In this document: in pieces, positions 51,605 through 59,965 of the stretch
Position numbering within the stretch: the first letter of the stretch is position 1
How the letters are laid out: each line of letters begins with the position of its first letter
Origin: Bryobacterales bacterium
GTDB taxonomy: Bacteria; Acidobacteriota; Terriglobia; Bryobacterales; Bryobacteraceae
NCBI GenBank assembly: GCA_016716385.1
Contig: JADJWL010000025.1
Location: 992,001-1,056,000, forward strand
Reading direction: 5' to 3'
DNA length: 64,000 bases
Position numbers and translations under genes: made by a program
Notes under the pieces: model-generated
What the model was told of the DNA's origin: nothing
Databases searched by the model: none
The model's input: only the letters and a program-made list of their open reading frames with translations

Positions 51605-53152
51605 CTATCTTTCGAGACCCGCGGTGGGGCGCGGGGCCTCGAGCGGGTTCACCAGACGGTGCTCAGCATGGTAACCCGGACGAACCCTTTCCACGATGTG
51701 CGCCGTGGGCCGTTCCAGCACGCGGAAGAACGGCTTCGGGTACAAACCGATCAGGAACACGAGAACGACAAGGGGCGCGAAGACGGCGATCTCTCTCGCG
51801 TTCAGGTCGGTCAAGCCGGAATTTGTCTCTTTCACGTCGCCGAGCATCGTCCGCTGGTAGAGCCACAGCAAATACGCCGCCCCGAGTGCGATCCCGATCG
51901 CGCACCAGACAGCCCAAGCAAGCGATGTCTGATACGCGCCCTTCAGGATCGTGATCTCGCCGATGAACCCGTTGAGCGGCGGCATCCCCATGGAACTGAG
52001 CGTCGCGATCAGGAAGGCGATTCCAAAGACCGGCATGATCTTGTAGAGCCCACCAAATGCCGCGATCTCGCGGGTGTGACGCCGCTCGTAGACAATCCCC
52101 ACGACGAGGAAGAGCATCCCGGTCGAGATCCCGTGATTGATCTGCTGCAGGATCGAGCCGGCGATCCCGGCGGGATTGAGCGCGAAGATCCCCAGAGTGC
52201 AGAAGCCGAGGTGGCTGACGGAGGAATACGCCACCAGTTTCTTCCAATCCTTCTGCATCAACGACGCCAGCGCTCCGTAGATGATCGCGATGATCGAGAG
52301 ACCCGCTACGATCTGGATCACTTGCGGGTCCTTCGCCGAATCCGGAAGCAGAGGCAGCGAAAATCGCAGGAATCCGTACGTCCCCATCTTCAGCAGGATG
52401 CTCGCCAGGATCACAGAACCCGCCGTGGGAGCTTCGACGTGCGCGTCCGGCAGCCAGGTGTGGAAAGGCCACATCGGTACCTTGACCGCGAAGCCGAGGA
52501 AGAACGCCCAGAAGACCCACCACTGCATGGATGCCGGCACCTGTGTCCGCATCAGATCTTCGATAGCGAACGAGTAGGTCTGGAACTCCGAGAAGTGCTG
52601 CCAGTAGAGCGCCAGGATGCCAAGGAACATCAGCACGGAACCGACCAGCGTATAGATGACGAACTTGATCGCCGCGTAGGAACGTCGCGGTCCTCCCCAG
52701 ATGGCGATGATGAAATACATCGGAATCAGCACCATCTCCCAGAACAGGAAGAACAGGAACGCATCGCGTGCCATGAAGACGCCGAGCATTCCGGTCTGCT
52801 GCACGAGGAAGTACGCGTAGTATTCCTTCTCGCGTTCCCGGATCGCTGTCCAACTCGACAGGATCGCGAGGAAGCCGAGCAGCGTCGTCAGCAGCACAAG
52901 CAGCAGGCTGAAGCCATCGATACCGAGGTGGTAGGAAGCGCCGATGGACGGAATCCAGGAGAGCCGCTCGACGAACTGGAAATCAAGCGCCGGATCGAAA
53001 GCGAAGACAAGGGGTAGGGAGACAGCGAATCCGGCGAAAGCGGCCGCGTTTGCGCACCAGCGGATAGCGGCCGTGTTGGATGAAGGGATGAACAACAGAA
53101 CGGCCAGACCCAGCAACGGGGTGAACAGGACGATCGACAGAATGTGGTCCAT
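51605..53152 (-). CDS. nuoM: NADH-quinone oxidoreductase subunit M
   Basis: Proton-pumping antiporter-like subunit of respiratory complex I, 515 residues with about 14 membrane segments. Key features are FWEMVLIPMYFIIAIWG (conserved Glu), AVKVPMWPFHTWLPDAHVEAP, KKLVAYSSVSHLGF (Lys) and the C-terminal lateral helix region. No other nuo gene is nearby. An orphan nuoM could be a stray paralogue or part of a distributed complex I. Its own -10 (TATAAT, minus strand, 53165-53170) lies only about 12 bp before the start codon. Confidence 0.95.
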   Translation of the reverse strand: MDHILSIVLFTPLLGLAVLLFIPSSNTAAIRWCANAAAFAGFAVSLPLVFAFDPALDFQFVERLSWIPSIGASYHLGIDGFSLLLVLLTTLLGFLAILSSWTAIREREKEYYAYFLVQQTGMLGVFMARDAFLFFLFWEMVLIPMYFIIAIWGGPRRSYAAIKFVIYTLVGSVLMFLGILALYWQHFSEFQTYSFAIEDLMRTQVPASMQWWVFWAFFLGFAVKVPMWPFHTWLPDAHVEAPTAGSVILASILLKMGTYGFLRFSLPLLPDSAKDPQVIQIVAGLSIIAIIYGALASLMQKDWKKLVAYSSVSHLGFCTLGIFALNPAGIAGSILQQINHGISTGMLFLVVGIVYERRHTREIAAFGGLYKIMPVFGIAFLIATLSSMGMPPLNGFIGEITILKGAYQTSLAWAVWCAIGIALGAAYLLWLYQRTMLGDVKETNSGLTDLNAREIAVFAPLVVLVFLIGLYPKPFFRVLERPTAHIVERVRPGYHAEHRLVNPLEAPRPTAGLER

Positions 53153-53164
53153 GACCGAAACCTG

Positions 53165-53170
53165 ATTATA
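53165..53170 (-). promoter_or_regulatory. Consensus -10 for nuoM
   Basis: TATAAT on the minus strand, ending 12 bp before the nuoM ATG (53152). Transcription would begin about 6 bases before the start codon, so no room remains for a normal ribosome site. The -35 is weak. Confidence 0.5.
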
Positions 53171-53249
53171 GTGCAGGTATCATCCGGGTTGGGACGCGGA
53201 GGCACGGTGTGACCTGAAGGCATTCACCGCGAGAGCAGAATCGCTGATC

Positions 53250-54175
53250 GTGCGGGCCCCTGTGTTGGCCTCGGAATTGCGCGCCCGAGACCCCGTGCCC
53301 TTGCCTCTGCTCCGCATCGTGCTGTTCCTTGCCGTCATTCCAGCCATTCTTCCGGGCCAAAGGACTTCGCTCGGTTTCGTTGGCGGGACGAACCTGACAA
53401 GGGATTTCCCCCTCACCCGCACTGCATTCCCTGACCCGGCTTTCCCGGCTGGGCCAGGGATCTTCGATCTCTATTCGGATACGAACAGCTTCATTGCCGG
53501 TCCGTCGCTCAGCTTGGCGCTCACCAAGAGCTTCTCGTTCGAAGCGAGCGCATTGCATCGCAACCTCTATTTGAAGCGGCGGACCTTCTTGCCAGGCGGA
53601 CAGCGGCTTGACGGCGGGCAGTACGCCATCGGCACCTGGCAGTGGCCGTTGCTTCTGAAGTACCGGGCGCCGGTGGGCGCCTTGCGGCCTTTCGTCGAAG
53701 CAGGGCCTTCGTTCCGCACCCGGAAGAATCCTGGCGCAACCGAACCGTCGCAACGCGGAGTCAGCCAGAGACCCGGATCGAGGAAGTGCAGGGATACCTC
53801 GCCGGTCTCGCTCTTGAATTGGATCTTCATCCGCGCTTCTCCATCGAGGCGAACGGCCTCTACCGGCCGCTCCACGCAAGCCAGCGGGATGAGTCCGTAC
53901 TGATATGGCAGTTTCCGGTGTTGGGAAAACTCAGAATGCGGCCGCTGTCGCGTGTGCAACCGGTCTTCGAAGCCGGTCCGTCGTTCCGCCTGTCCGGCAA
54001 CCGCAACGGCTACCACCCGTCGCCACTCGGCTTGACAACGGGAGCAGGTGCGGAGATCCAACTGTGCGGCATCCGGATTGGCCCTGTCCTCCCCTACACA
54101 CGGTGGGCCAGGGACGCCACGCTGCCCAAAACACGGCCGGAACAGGTGGAACTCCTCGTGGGACTGTCGTTCTGA
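53250..54175 (+). pseudogene. Outer-membrane beta-barrel gene with a frameshift near 53777
   Basis: One protein split over two frames. The first frame (53250 to about 53780) has a signal peptide (LLRIVLFLAVIPAILPGQ), barrel strands and FVEAGPSFRTRKNPGA. The second, entered by a -1 shift near 53777, gives GYLAGLALELDLHPRF and again VFEAGPSFRLSGNRNGYH, ending in a strand (ELLVGLSF). The two halves repeat each other, as in small porin-like barrels. The first frame stops at 53903 and the second at 54175. A single missing base explains it; a sequencing error cannot be excluded. Confidence 0.7.
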
Positions 54176-54186
54176 AAACCACCCGT

Positions 54187-54216
54187 TTGACAGCGGCTCA
54201 CGCCGCCTCCTACAAT
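54187..54216 (+). promoter_or_regulatory. Sigma-70-type promoter
   Basis: TTGACA (54187-54192), 18-bp spacer, TACAAT (54211-54216). The only near-consensus pair found in the window. It faces comF and the HNH gene, with a start near 54223. A 21-codon leader frame (GTG 54239 to TAG 54304) preceded by AGGTGAGG is possible. Confidence 0.65.
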
Positions 54217-54416
54217 CCAGGTATAGGTGAGGTGTCTCGTGACACGTGAGGAAACCGAGCCAGACAGTCCCAGCGCGGCGGCGGAGGTGAGCCTTCGCAC
54301 GTAGCCGCGCGTCACGGGTCGAAGGGTTTGCTTCCGCGGTTGAGACGGTCTCTCACGCCTTTTTTTCCCTGTTCTTCCCTGACGATTGCCGCATCTGCGA
54401 GCGGCCCCTGGCAAGA

Positions 54417-55106
54417 TTGAGCCGGGTTCCCGTCTGCCCGCAGTGTCTGTCGGCGCCCCAGCCTTACGAGGCTGAGTTCTTCTGCGCGTCGTGCCGGATG
54501 CCATTCGCCAACAGCTTTGCGCTGGACTGCGAGGGCCGGTGTGCCCTGTGCGCCGCTGGGTTGCGCGGCTTCGACACCGCCTTCCATTACGGCTGGTACG
54601 AAGGCACGCTACGCGAACTGGTTCATCTCTTCAAATACGAGCGCATCCGCACGCTTGCGAGCCCACTCGGCCGCCTGCTCGTCCGCGCGGTGCCTGTCGA
54701 CACCGCGATCGATGCCGTTGTTCCCGTGCCCCTGCATTGGCGCCGGCGGTGGGCACGCGGCTTCAACCAGGCGGAACTGCTTGCCGCTGAAGCAGCGCGA
54801 TCCCGCGGCGTCCCTGTGTTGCGCGCGCTGCGAAGGCGCCGCCATACGGCGACTCAAACCGGACTGACCCATGCCCAGCGCCGCAAAAACATCGCCGGCG
54901 CGTTTACCCTCACCGGGAAGCCCGTGGAAGGACTTCGGCTCCTCCTGGTGGACGACGTGATGACAACGGGTGCGACCCTTTCCGTCTGTGCTGCGTTGCT
55001 GCGGCGCGCGGGCGCACGCTCCGTCCTCGCGGCCACTCTGGCCCGCACCGACCGCAGATTTTCTGTACCGACCGCCAAAGCCCAGTTCGCAGGAGCCGCT
55101 CGATGA
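54417..55106 (+). CDS. comF: ComF family protein (phosphoribosyltransferase-like); start uncertain
   Basis: A protein of at least 229 residues. The phosphoribosyl-transferase core shows VPVPLHWRRRWARGFNQAELLA and the PRPP loop LLLVDDVMTTGAT. ComF helps take up transforming DNA in naturally competent bacteria. The first usable start in frame is TTG at 54417, but the frame stays open upstream to 54291 and encodes the family's N-terminal Cys motif DDCRICERPL before CPQCL, so the true start is probably upstream. No ATG, GTG or TTG is available there; see finding. The HNH gene overlaps its stop (ATGA). Confidence 0.85.
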   Translation: MSRVPVCPQCLSAPQPYEAEFFCASCRMPFANSFALDCEGRCALCAAGLRGFDTAFHYGWYEGTLRELVHLFKYERIRTLASPLGRLLVRAVPVDTAIDAVVPVPLHWRRRWARGFNQAELLAAEAARSRGVPVLRALRRRRHTATQTGLTHAQRRKNIAGAFTLTGKPVEGLRLLLVDDVMTTGATLSVCAALLRRAGARSVLAATLARTDRRFSVPTAKAQFAGAAR

Positions 55107-55636
55107 TTATGAATGGGGTGACCGGACTGCACGCGCCGGTCCTGGTGTTGAACGCCAGCTTTGAACCGATCAACGTGTGCGCCGCGCGGCGCGCCTTGAT
55201 TCTTGTCCTAAAGGGCGTCGCGTCAACCGAGGAAGTCCGCCCTTCCCCGGTGCATTCCGCTCGCGCCGTACACCGCCTGCCCAGCGTGATCCGGCTGATG
55301 GAATACCGCCGCATCCCGGTGCAGACGCGCGCCCTGTCGCGCAAGAACATCCTGATGAGGGACCGGTATACGTGCCAGTATTGCCACCGCACCATGCCAT
55401 CCCATGAGCTGACGCTCGACCACGTCATCCCGCGGTCGCGGGCCGGCGACACCACCTGGGAGAACCTGGTGACAAGTTGCAACCCGTGCAACAACCGCAA
55501 AGGGAACCGGACTCCCGACGAAGCGGGCATGAAGCTGGCCAAGCCGCCCCGCCCGTTCAGCCTGCATACAAGCCGCCACCTGATGCGCCTCATCGGCAAG
55601 GCGGATGAGCAGTGGCGGAAGTACCTGTTCTATTGA
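55103..55636 (+). CDS. HNH endonuclease
   Basis: A 177-residue stand-alone HNH protein. Its core is CQYCHRTMPSHELTLDHVIP (Cys-x2-Cys and the HNH His) and TSCNPCNNRKGNRTP. The N-terminal domain (VLVLNASFEPINVCAARRAL) is that of the widespread HNH family annotated as 5-methylcytosine- or DNA-acting nucleases. Start ATG 55103 overlaps the comF stop by 4 bp. The pairing with comF may reflect DNA uptake or repair, an inference. The stop overlaps the convergent gene stop by 7 bp. Confidence 0.88.
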   Translation: MIMNGVTGLHAPVLVLNASFEPINVCAARRALILVLKGVASTEEVRPSPVHSARAVHRLPSVIRLMEYRRIPVQTRALSRKNILMRDRYTCQYCHRTMPSHELTLDHVIPRSRAGDTTWENLVTSCNPCNNRKGNRTPDEAGMKLAKPPRPFSLHTSRHLMRLIGKADEQWRKYLFY

Positions 55637-56448
55637 TCCGGATCAAGATATTTGATGATCCGTACTTCGTTGCCCTTTTCGTTGTAAACGAGTTCGTCCA
55701 CAAGGTTGCGCGCCAGCAGAATTCCGAAGCCGCCAGGCCGTAGTCCGTGCTCGGATCGGTAGTCGATGTGGCTTGTGGGAGAGTCTGGCGGGTTAGACAC
55801 CGCGGCATGGGGCAAGGCATCCCATGAGAACCCCTCCCCGGGATCGCGAATATAGAACTCGATCGCACGGCGTGTCCGGACGCACGCCAGTTGCAGACGT
55901 TGCGATTCGTCGCTGCCGGCGCCGTGCTCCATGCCGTTGAGCAGGATCTCGCGCACCGCGGTTGACAGCGCATCGCCGTCCGCCGGCTCCAGGTCCCGCA
56001 GCATCTCACGCATGTACTGCACCAGCCTCTCGACCGCCTGTGTCTTGCAGCGCGCGTGGATCTCGACCCATTCCGGGGTGCCCGAGACCAATTTCAGATC
56101 GTCGGTCCAGCCGGGTTCCGCGGCGGCGCGGAGAATCATGTCCGCGACCACCCGGACGTCGAACGGCTCGCTGAAGTAGCTGAAGGCTCCAGCGCGGATG
56201 CACGTGAGGACATGCTCGGGCGACGAGGACCGCTCGACGACGAGCATCGGTTTGCCCGGCACTCGCTCCATCCAGTGCGCGCCGTCGGCGACGATCAACT
56301 CGTAGCGTTCTTCGCGCGCGGCGGCTGCGGCGTCATCTCCGACAAGGGGGCCATCGACCTGCCAGCCGCCGGGACGAAGTGCCTGCGACAGCCGTTCGGC
56401 CAGATCCGGCATCTCGCCGATTACGAGCAGGGTCTTGGTTTCGCCCAT
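55630..56448 (-). CDS. Pseudo-receiver fused to HATPase (RsbW/anti-sigma-like) domain
   Basis: A 272-residue cytoplasmic regulator. Residues 1-120 are a receiver-like fold with LLVIGEMPDL where active receivers have two Asp, YELIVAD keeping the phospho-site Asp, and FSEPFD in place of the conserved Lys, so it is probably not phosphorylated normally. Residues about 140-272 are a GHKL ATPase: REILLNGMEHGAG (N box), IRDPGEGF (G1) and GGFGILLARNLVDEL (G2). This points to a serine kinase/anti-sigma regulator. Start 56448 chosen for the first strand; a longer frame to 56544 is not used. Confidence 0.8.
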   Translation of the reverse strand: MGETKTLLVIGEMPDLAERLSQALRPGGWQVDGPLVGDDAAAAAREERYELIVADGAHWMERVPGKPMLVVERSSSPEHVLTCIRAGAFSYFSEPFDVRVVADMILRAAAEPGWTDDLKLVSGTPEWVEIHARCKTQAVERLVQYMREMLRDLEPADGDALSTAVREILLNGMEHGAGSDESQRLQLACVRTRRAIEFYIRDPGEGFSWDALPHAAVSNPPDSPTSHIDYRSEHGLRPGGFGILLARNLVDELVYNEKGNEVRIIKYLDPDQ

Positions 56449-56558
56449 GGCGCGGTCATCCCCATTATACGGTTGCGCGGTTGGGAAGCCCGCGTCGCAT
56501 CGCGTCAACGCCGGCCCTGGCGCCAAAGACGGAATGTGTGACAATGACGAAATAGTCC

Positions 56559-58241
56559 ATGTCCAACCTACCCGTTGACCCGGACGACGTCTTGTCCACT
56601 CCGGAAGAAGCGTCGTTCGCCCAAATCCTCTCCGACTTCGAAGAGTCGCACAAGACCCCAGGCGCCGGCGCCGAGGGCCGCCTCGGGACCGTCGTCACCG
56701 TCACGCCGGAACAGGCCGTGCTCGACATCGGGTTCAAGACTGAAGGGATCCTCCAGACCGCCGACTTCCACGGCAAGCCACCGCAGCCCGGAGACCAGCT
56801 TCAGGTCTCCATCGCCGGGCGGAATGCCGAGGGGTACTATCTGCTGAGTCTGGTTCGCGTTGCTCAGCCCAAGGACTGGACGGCTCTCCAACAGGCGTTT
56901 GACGAGAAGAAAGCGATTGCCGGCACGGTGACGGCAGTGGTCAAGGGCGGATTGAGCGTCGACGTGGGTGTCCGGGCCTTCATGCCTGCATCGCGCAGCG
57001 GAGCCCGCGACGCGGCTGAGATGGAACAACTGATCGGTCAATCTATCGCCTGCCGCATCATCAAGCTGGAGACCGACAAAGAGGACGTCGTCGTCGACCG
57101 GCGCGTCATTCTCGAAGAAGAAGAACGCAAGTCCAAGGAGCAGCGATTCACGGAGCTTCGCGAAGGCGATGTCCTGGAGGGTCGCGTGCGTACCCTCACC
57201 GACTTCGGTGCATTTGTCGACCTCGGCGGGGTCGACGGGTTGTTGCATGTCGGCGATCTCTCCTGGGGACGCGTAGCCAAGCCTGCCGACTTGCTGCAAG
57301 TCGGCGACACCGTCCAGGTCAAGATCCTCAAGATCGATCCTGCCAAGCGGCGCGTGTCGCTGGGATTGAAGCAGCTCCAACCGGACCCGTGGTCGCTCGT
57401 GGCGGAGAAGTACCCCGCTGGAGTGCGTCTCCGCGGCGTCGTAACCCGGACGACCGACTTCGGTGCGTTTGTCGAAATCGAACCAGGCCTCGAAGGACTC
57501 ATTCATTTGTCCGAGCTTTCCTGGACGAAGAAAGTGCGCAAGCCGAGCGACGTAGTCAAGGCCGGCGAGTCTGTTGAGGTGATGGTGCTGCGCGTGGAGC
57601 CCGCCGAGCGGCGGTTATCGCTCGGACTCAAGCAGGCCCTGGGCGACCCATGGGATACCGTCGCAGAGCGGTTTCCGCAGGGATCTGTGGTGGAAGGCAA
57701 GGTCACCAATCTGGCCAAGTTCGGCGCCTTCGTCGACCTCGGAGAAGGCATCGAGGGGATGATCCACGTGGGCGACTTGTCGCTCGAGAAGCGGATCGAG
57801 CACCCGCAGGAGGTTGTGAAAGCGGGTCAGGTTGTGAAGGCGATGGTGCTCGAACTCGACCGCGGCAAGCGCCGTCTGCGCCTTGGCATGAAGCAGCTCC
57901 AGCCGACGCCGGTGGATGAATACATCGCCGAGCACAGAGAGGGCGATGTGGTCACTGGTCGCATCTCGCGTCTGAGCGGGGCCAATGCGACCGTCGAACT
58001 GGGCGATAACGTCTTCGCGCAATGCATCCTGTCGGCGGCGGAAGAACAGGCGCCCGCCGGCAATACCGGCGGTAAACCTGACTTGAGCCAGTTGACCTCA
58101 ATGCTCACGCAGCGCTGGAAACAGGGCGGCGGCGAGGGCGCGCCCCGGACGGCGACGGCGAGAACTGGAGAGATCCGATCCTTCCGGATCGTGAAACTCG
58201 ACGCCGGACAGCGCCGGATCGAAGTGGAAGCCGCGGGCTAG
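56559..58241 (+). CDS. rpsA: Ribosomal protein S1-like protein, six S1 domains
   Basis: A 560-residue RNA-binding protein, normal size for bacterial S1. Six S1 domains begin near residues 40, 118, 205, 290, 377 and 460. The central three are near-perfect copies (GRVRTLTDFGAFVDLGG; GVVTRTTDFGAFVEIEPG; GKVTNLAKFGAFVDLGEG). The sixth is divergent and followed by a Gln/Gly-rich segment. S1 helps ribosomes start on mRNAs with weak ribosome sites, notable here since several genes have them. Separated by 110 bp from the divergent gene. A second S1 copy elsewhere cannot be excluded. Confidence 0.88.
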   Translation: MSNLPVDPDDVLSTPEEASFAQILSDFEESHKTPGAGAEGRLGTVVTVTPEQAVLDIGFKTEGILQTADFHGKPPQPGDQLQVSIAGRNAEGYYLLSLVRVAQPKDWTALQQAFDEKKAIAGTVTAVVKGGLSVDVGVRAFMPASRSGARDAAEMEQLIGQSIACRIIKLETDKEDVVVDRRVILEEEERKSKEQRFTELREGDVLEGRVRTLTDFGAFVDLGGVDGLLHVGDLSWGRVAKPADLLQVGDTVQVKILKIDPAKRRVSLGLKQLQPDPWSLVAEKYPAGVRLRGVVTRTTDFGAFVEIEPGLEGLIHLSELSWTKKVRKPSDVVKAGESVEVMVLRVEPAERRLSLGLKQALGDPWDTVAERFPQGSVVEGKVTNLAKFGAFVDLGEGIEGMIHVGDLSLEKRIEHPQEVVKAGQVVKAMVLELDRGKRRLRLGMKQLQPTPVDEYIAEHREGDVVTGRISRLSGANATVELGDNVFAQCILSAAEEQAPAGNTGGKPDLSQLTSMLTQRWKQGGGEGAPRTATARTGEIRSFRIVKLDAGQRRIEVEAAG

Positions 58242-58279
58242 GGCGCGCCGCGCCCCCACTTCCCCGTACACTGGATCGT

Positions 58280-58729
58280 GTGAAGCCAGAGCCTCCTCTC
58301 TCCCCGGAAGAAGTTCGCGCCAGAGCCCTCGCCGTCGTCGCGGCAGATCGCTTTCCCATGCTCGCCTCTGCTGACGGCGACCAGCCCCGGGTCCGCCCGA
58401 TTTCCCCGGTCAGGACCGACGAGTTCACCGTCTATGTGGCGTCGATGCGCAGTTCCGGCAAGACCGACGAGATCGCGGCGAACGCCAAGGTCGAGTTGTG
58501 CTATCTCACGCCGGATCACGACCAGGTGCGCATCACAGGCATCGCCGAAGATGTCCGCGACCCTGCGGTGCGCCAGCAAATCTGGGACTCGAACCCGCTT
58601 CTCCGCGCGTACTTGAAGTCGATCGACAACCCGGAGTTCATTCTCTACAAGGTCGTGCCGCACCGCGTCCGCTATATGCGCGAATGGGCTCTGGAGTACC
58701 ACGAGGCGCAGATCGGGTATCCTGACTAA
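58280..58729 (+). CDS. Pyridoxamine 5'-phosphate oxidase-fold protein
   Basis: A 149-residue split-beta-barrel protein of the PPOX/general stress protein 26 type: FPMLASADGDQPRVRPIS, TVYVASMRSSGKTDEIAANAKVELCYL and YKVVPHRVRYM. Such proteins bind FMN or F420 and reduce varied substrates. It lacks the C-terminal Arg-His signature of PdxH, so a PLP role is unlikely. GTG start at 58280, 38 bp after rpsA. A hairpin (58731-58748) lies between it and the next gene. Confidence 0.78.
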   Translation: MKPEPPLSPEEVRARALAVVAADRFPMLASADGDQPRVRPISPVRTDEFTVYVASMRSSGKTDEIAANAKVELCYLTPDHDQVRITGIAEDVRDPAVRQQIWDSNPLLRAYLKSIDNPEFILYKVVPHRVRYMREWALEYHEAQIGYPD

Positions 58730-58730
58730 A

Positions 58731-58748
58731 ACCCGGATTCTTCCGGGT
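58731..58748 (+). other. Hairpin before the second Tat aminotransferase
   Basis: ACCCGGA (58731-58737), loop TTCT, TCCGGGT (58742-58748). A perfect 7-bp hairpin immediately followed by GGAGGG (58751-58756), the ribosome site of the next gene. It may separate transcripts or tune translation; no U-run follows. Confidence 0.5.
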
Positions 58749-58759
58749 CAGGAGGGCCT

Positions 58760-59965
58760 TTGAACCGGCGCCGTTTCCTTTCGGCAACAACCACCGCTTC
58801 TCTCACACTCGGAGCCAAACGAGGCTTCGCCGCCGTGCGGGACGACTTTCCCCGCGCGCGGTCCGCGGCGTATCTGGACAATGCCTCGTGCCATCCCCTG
58901 AGCGTGCACTCTGCCGCGGCCGTGCATCGCTACATCGATTGGGAGACCAACGAAGTCGGAGAGCCCTGGTGGCCGCAGTGGGCCCGGGCGCGGGATGAGT
59001 CCAAGAAGCTGTTCGCCGCGCTCATCAACGCCAAACCCTCCGAGATCGCCTTCGCCCGCAGCACGATCGAGGCCGAAAGCAATCTGCTGAACGGCATGAA
59101 CATCGAAGCGACCGGAGGCAACGTCGTCACCAACGACCTCCATTATTCCGCCGCGATTTACAACTACCGCATGCGCCAGCAGGACGGTCTCGATGTCCGC
59201 ATCGTGAAGAACCGGGACTGGCGCACCGAAGTCCGGGACATGGAGCGCGCCGTCGACAAGAAGACAAAGCTCATTTCCATCGCCCTTGTCTCGAACGTGA
59301 ACGGCTATCTCCAGGACGTCAAGGCGCTGAGCGACCTCGCGCACGCCCACGGCGCCTACCTCTACGCCGATATCATCCAGTGCGCGGGCGCCATCCCGAT
59401 CGATGTCCGCGCCATGGGGATTGATATCGCCGCCTGCTCCACCTACAAGTGGCTGATGGGCGTGAAAGGATACGGCTTTTACTACGTTCGGGAGGATCTC
59501 CAGGGCACTGTCGTGAAACCGACGCAGCACTCAGGTGGCGTGCGCTTCAACTACGCCCCGTGGACCGAATCGCCCGAAGCCGGCCTCGACGATTTCGCCT
59601 TCAAGCCGGTGACCGGTCCCGGGCGCTACGAAGTGAGCTACCCGTCGTACGAGGGCGCGATCAGCGCGCAGGAAAGCCTCCGCTACATCCACGAACTCGG
59701 CGTCGCCAACATTCGTACGCATGTCCGGACGCTGACGGACCGCCTCCAGAAGGAGCTTCCGGCGATCGGCTACCCGTCGATTACGCCGCACGGCAACGAG
59801 AGCCCCATCTGCTCGTTCGTCGCCAGGGATCCCGGGCGGACCATGGAGAAACTCCGGGCCGCCGGTGTCCACGTCGCCATGCGCTTCGGGAACAAAATGC
59901 GCATCTCCCCGTCGGTGTACAACAATCAGCAGGACATCGACCGCCTGCTGGCAGCGCTCGGATGA
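58760..59965 (+). CDS. Tat-exported class V aminotransferase-fold protein (paralogue 2)
   Basis: A 401-residue PLP-fold protein. A Tat signal (NRRRFLSATTTASL) precedes the class V fold with GAYLYADIIQCAGAIP and the PLP Lys in CSTYKWLMGVKGYGFYYV. It is closely similar along its length to the protein at 17203-18387; for example both have YKWLMG and REDLQG/REELQG, and SPSVYN near the end. TTG start at 58760 with GGAGGG. The stop abuts the convergent SGNH/DUF1080 stop without a gap (TGA|TCA, 59963-59968). Confidence 0.86.
   Translation: MNRRRFLSATTTASLTLGAKRGFAAVRDDFPRARSAAYLDNASCHPLSVHSAAAVHRYIDWETNEVGEPWWPQWARARDESKKLFAALINAKPSEIAFARSTIEAESNLLNGMNIEATGGNVVTNDLHYSAAIYNYRMRQQDGLDVRIVKNRDWRTEVRDMERAVDKKTKLISIALVSNVNGYLQDVKALSDLAHAHGAYLYADIIQCAGAIPIDVRAMGIDIAACSTYKWLMGVKGYGFYYVREDLQGTVVKPTQHSGGVRFNYAPWTESPEAGLDDFAFKPVTGPGRYEVSYPSYEGAISAQESLRYIHELGVANIRTHVRTLTDRLQKELPAIGYPSITPHGNESPICSFVARDPGRTMEKLRAAGVHVAMRFGNKMRISPSVYNNQQDIDRLLAALG

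Noticed and set aside
51659..53017. 452-codon plus-strand frame
   Set aside because: Antisense to nuoM; its Arg/His/Asp-rich composition is typical of shadow frames.
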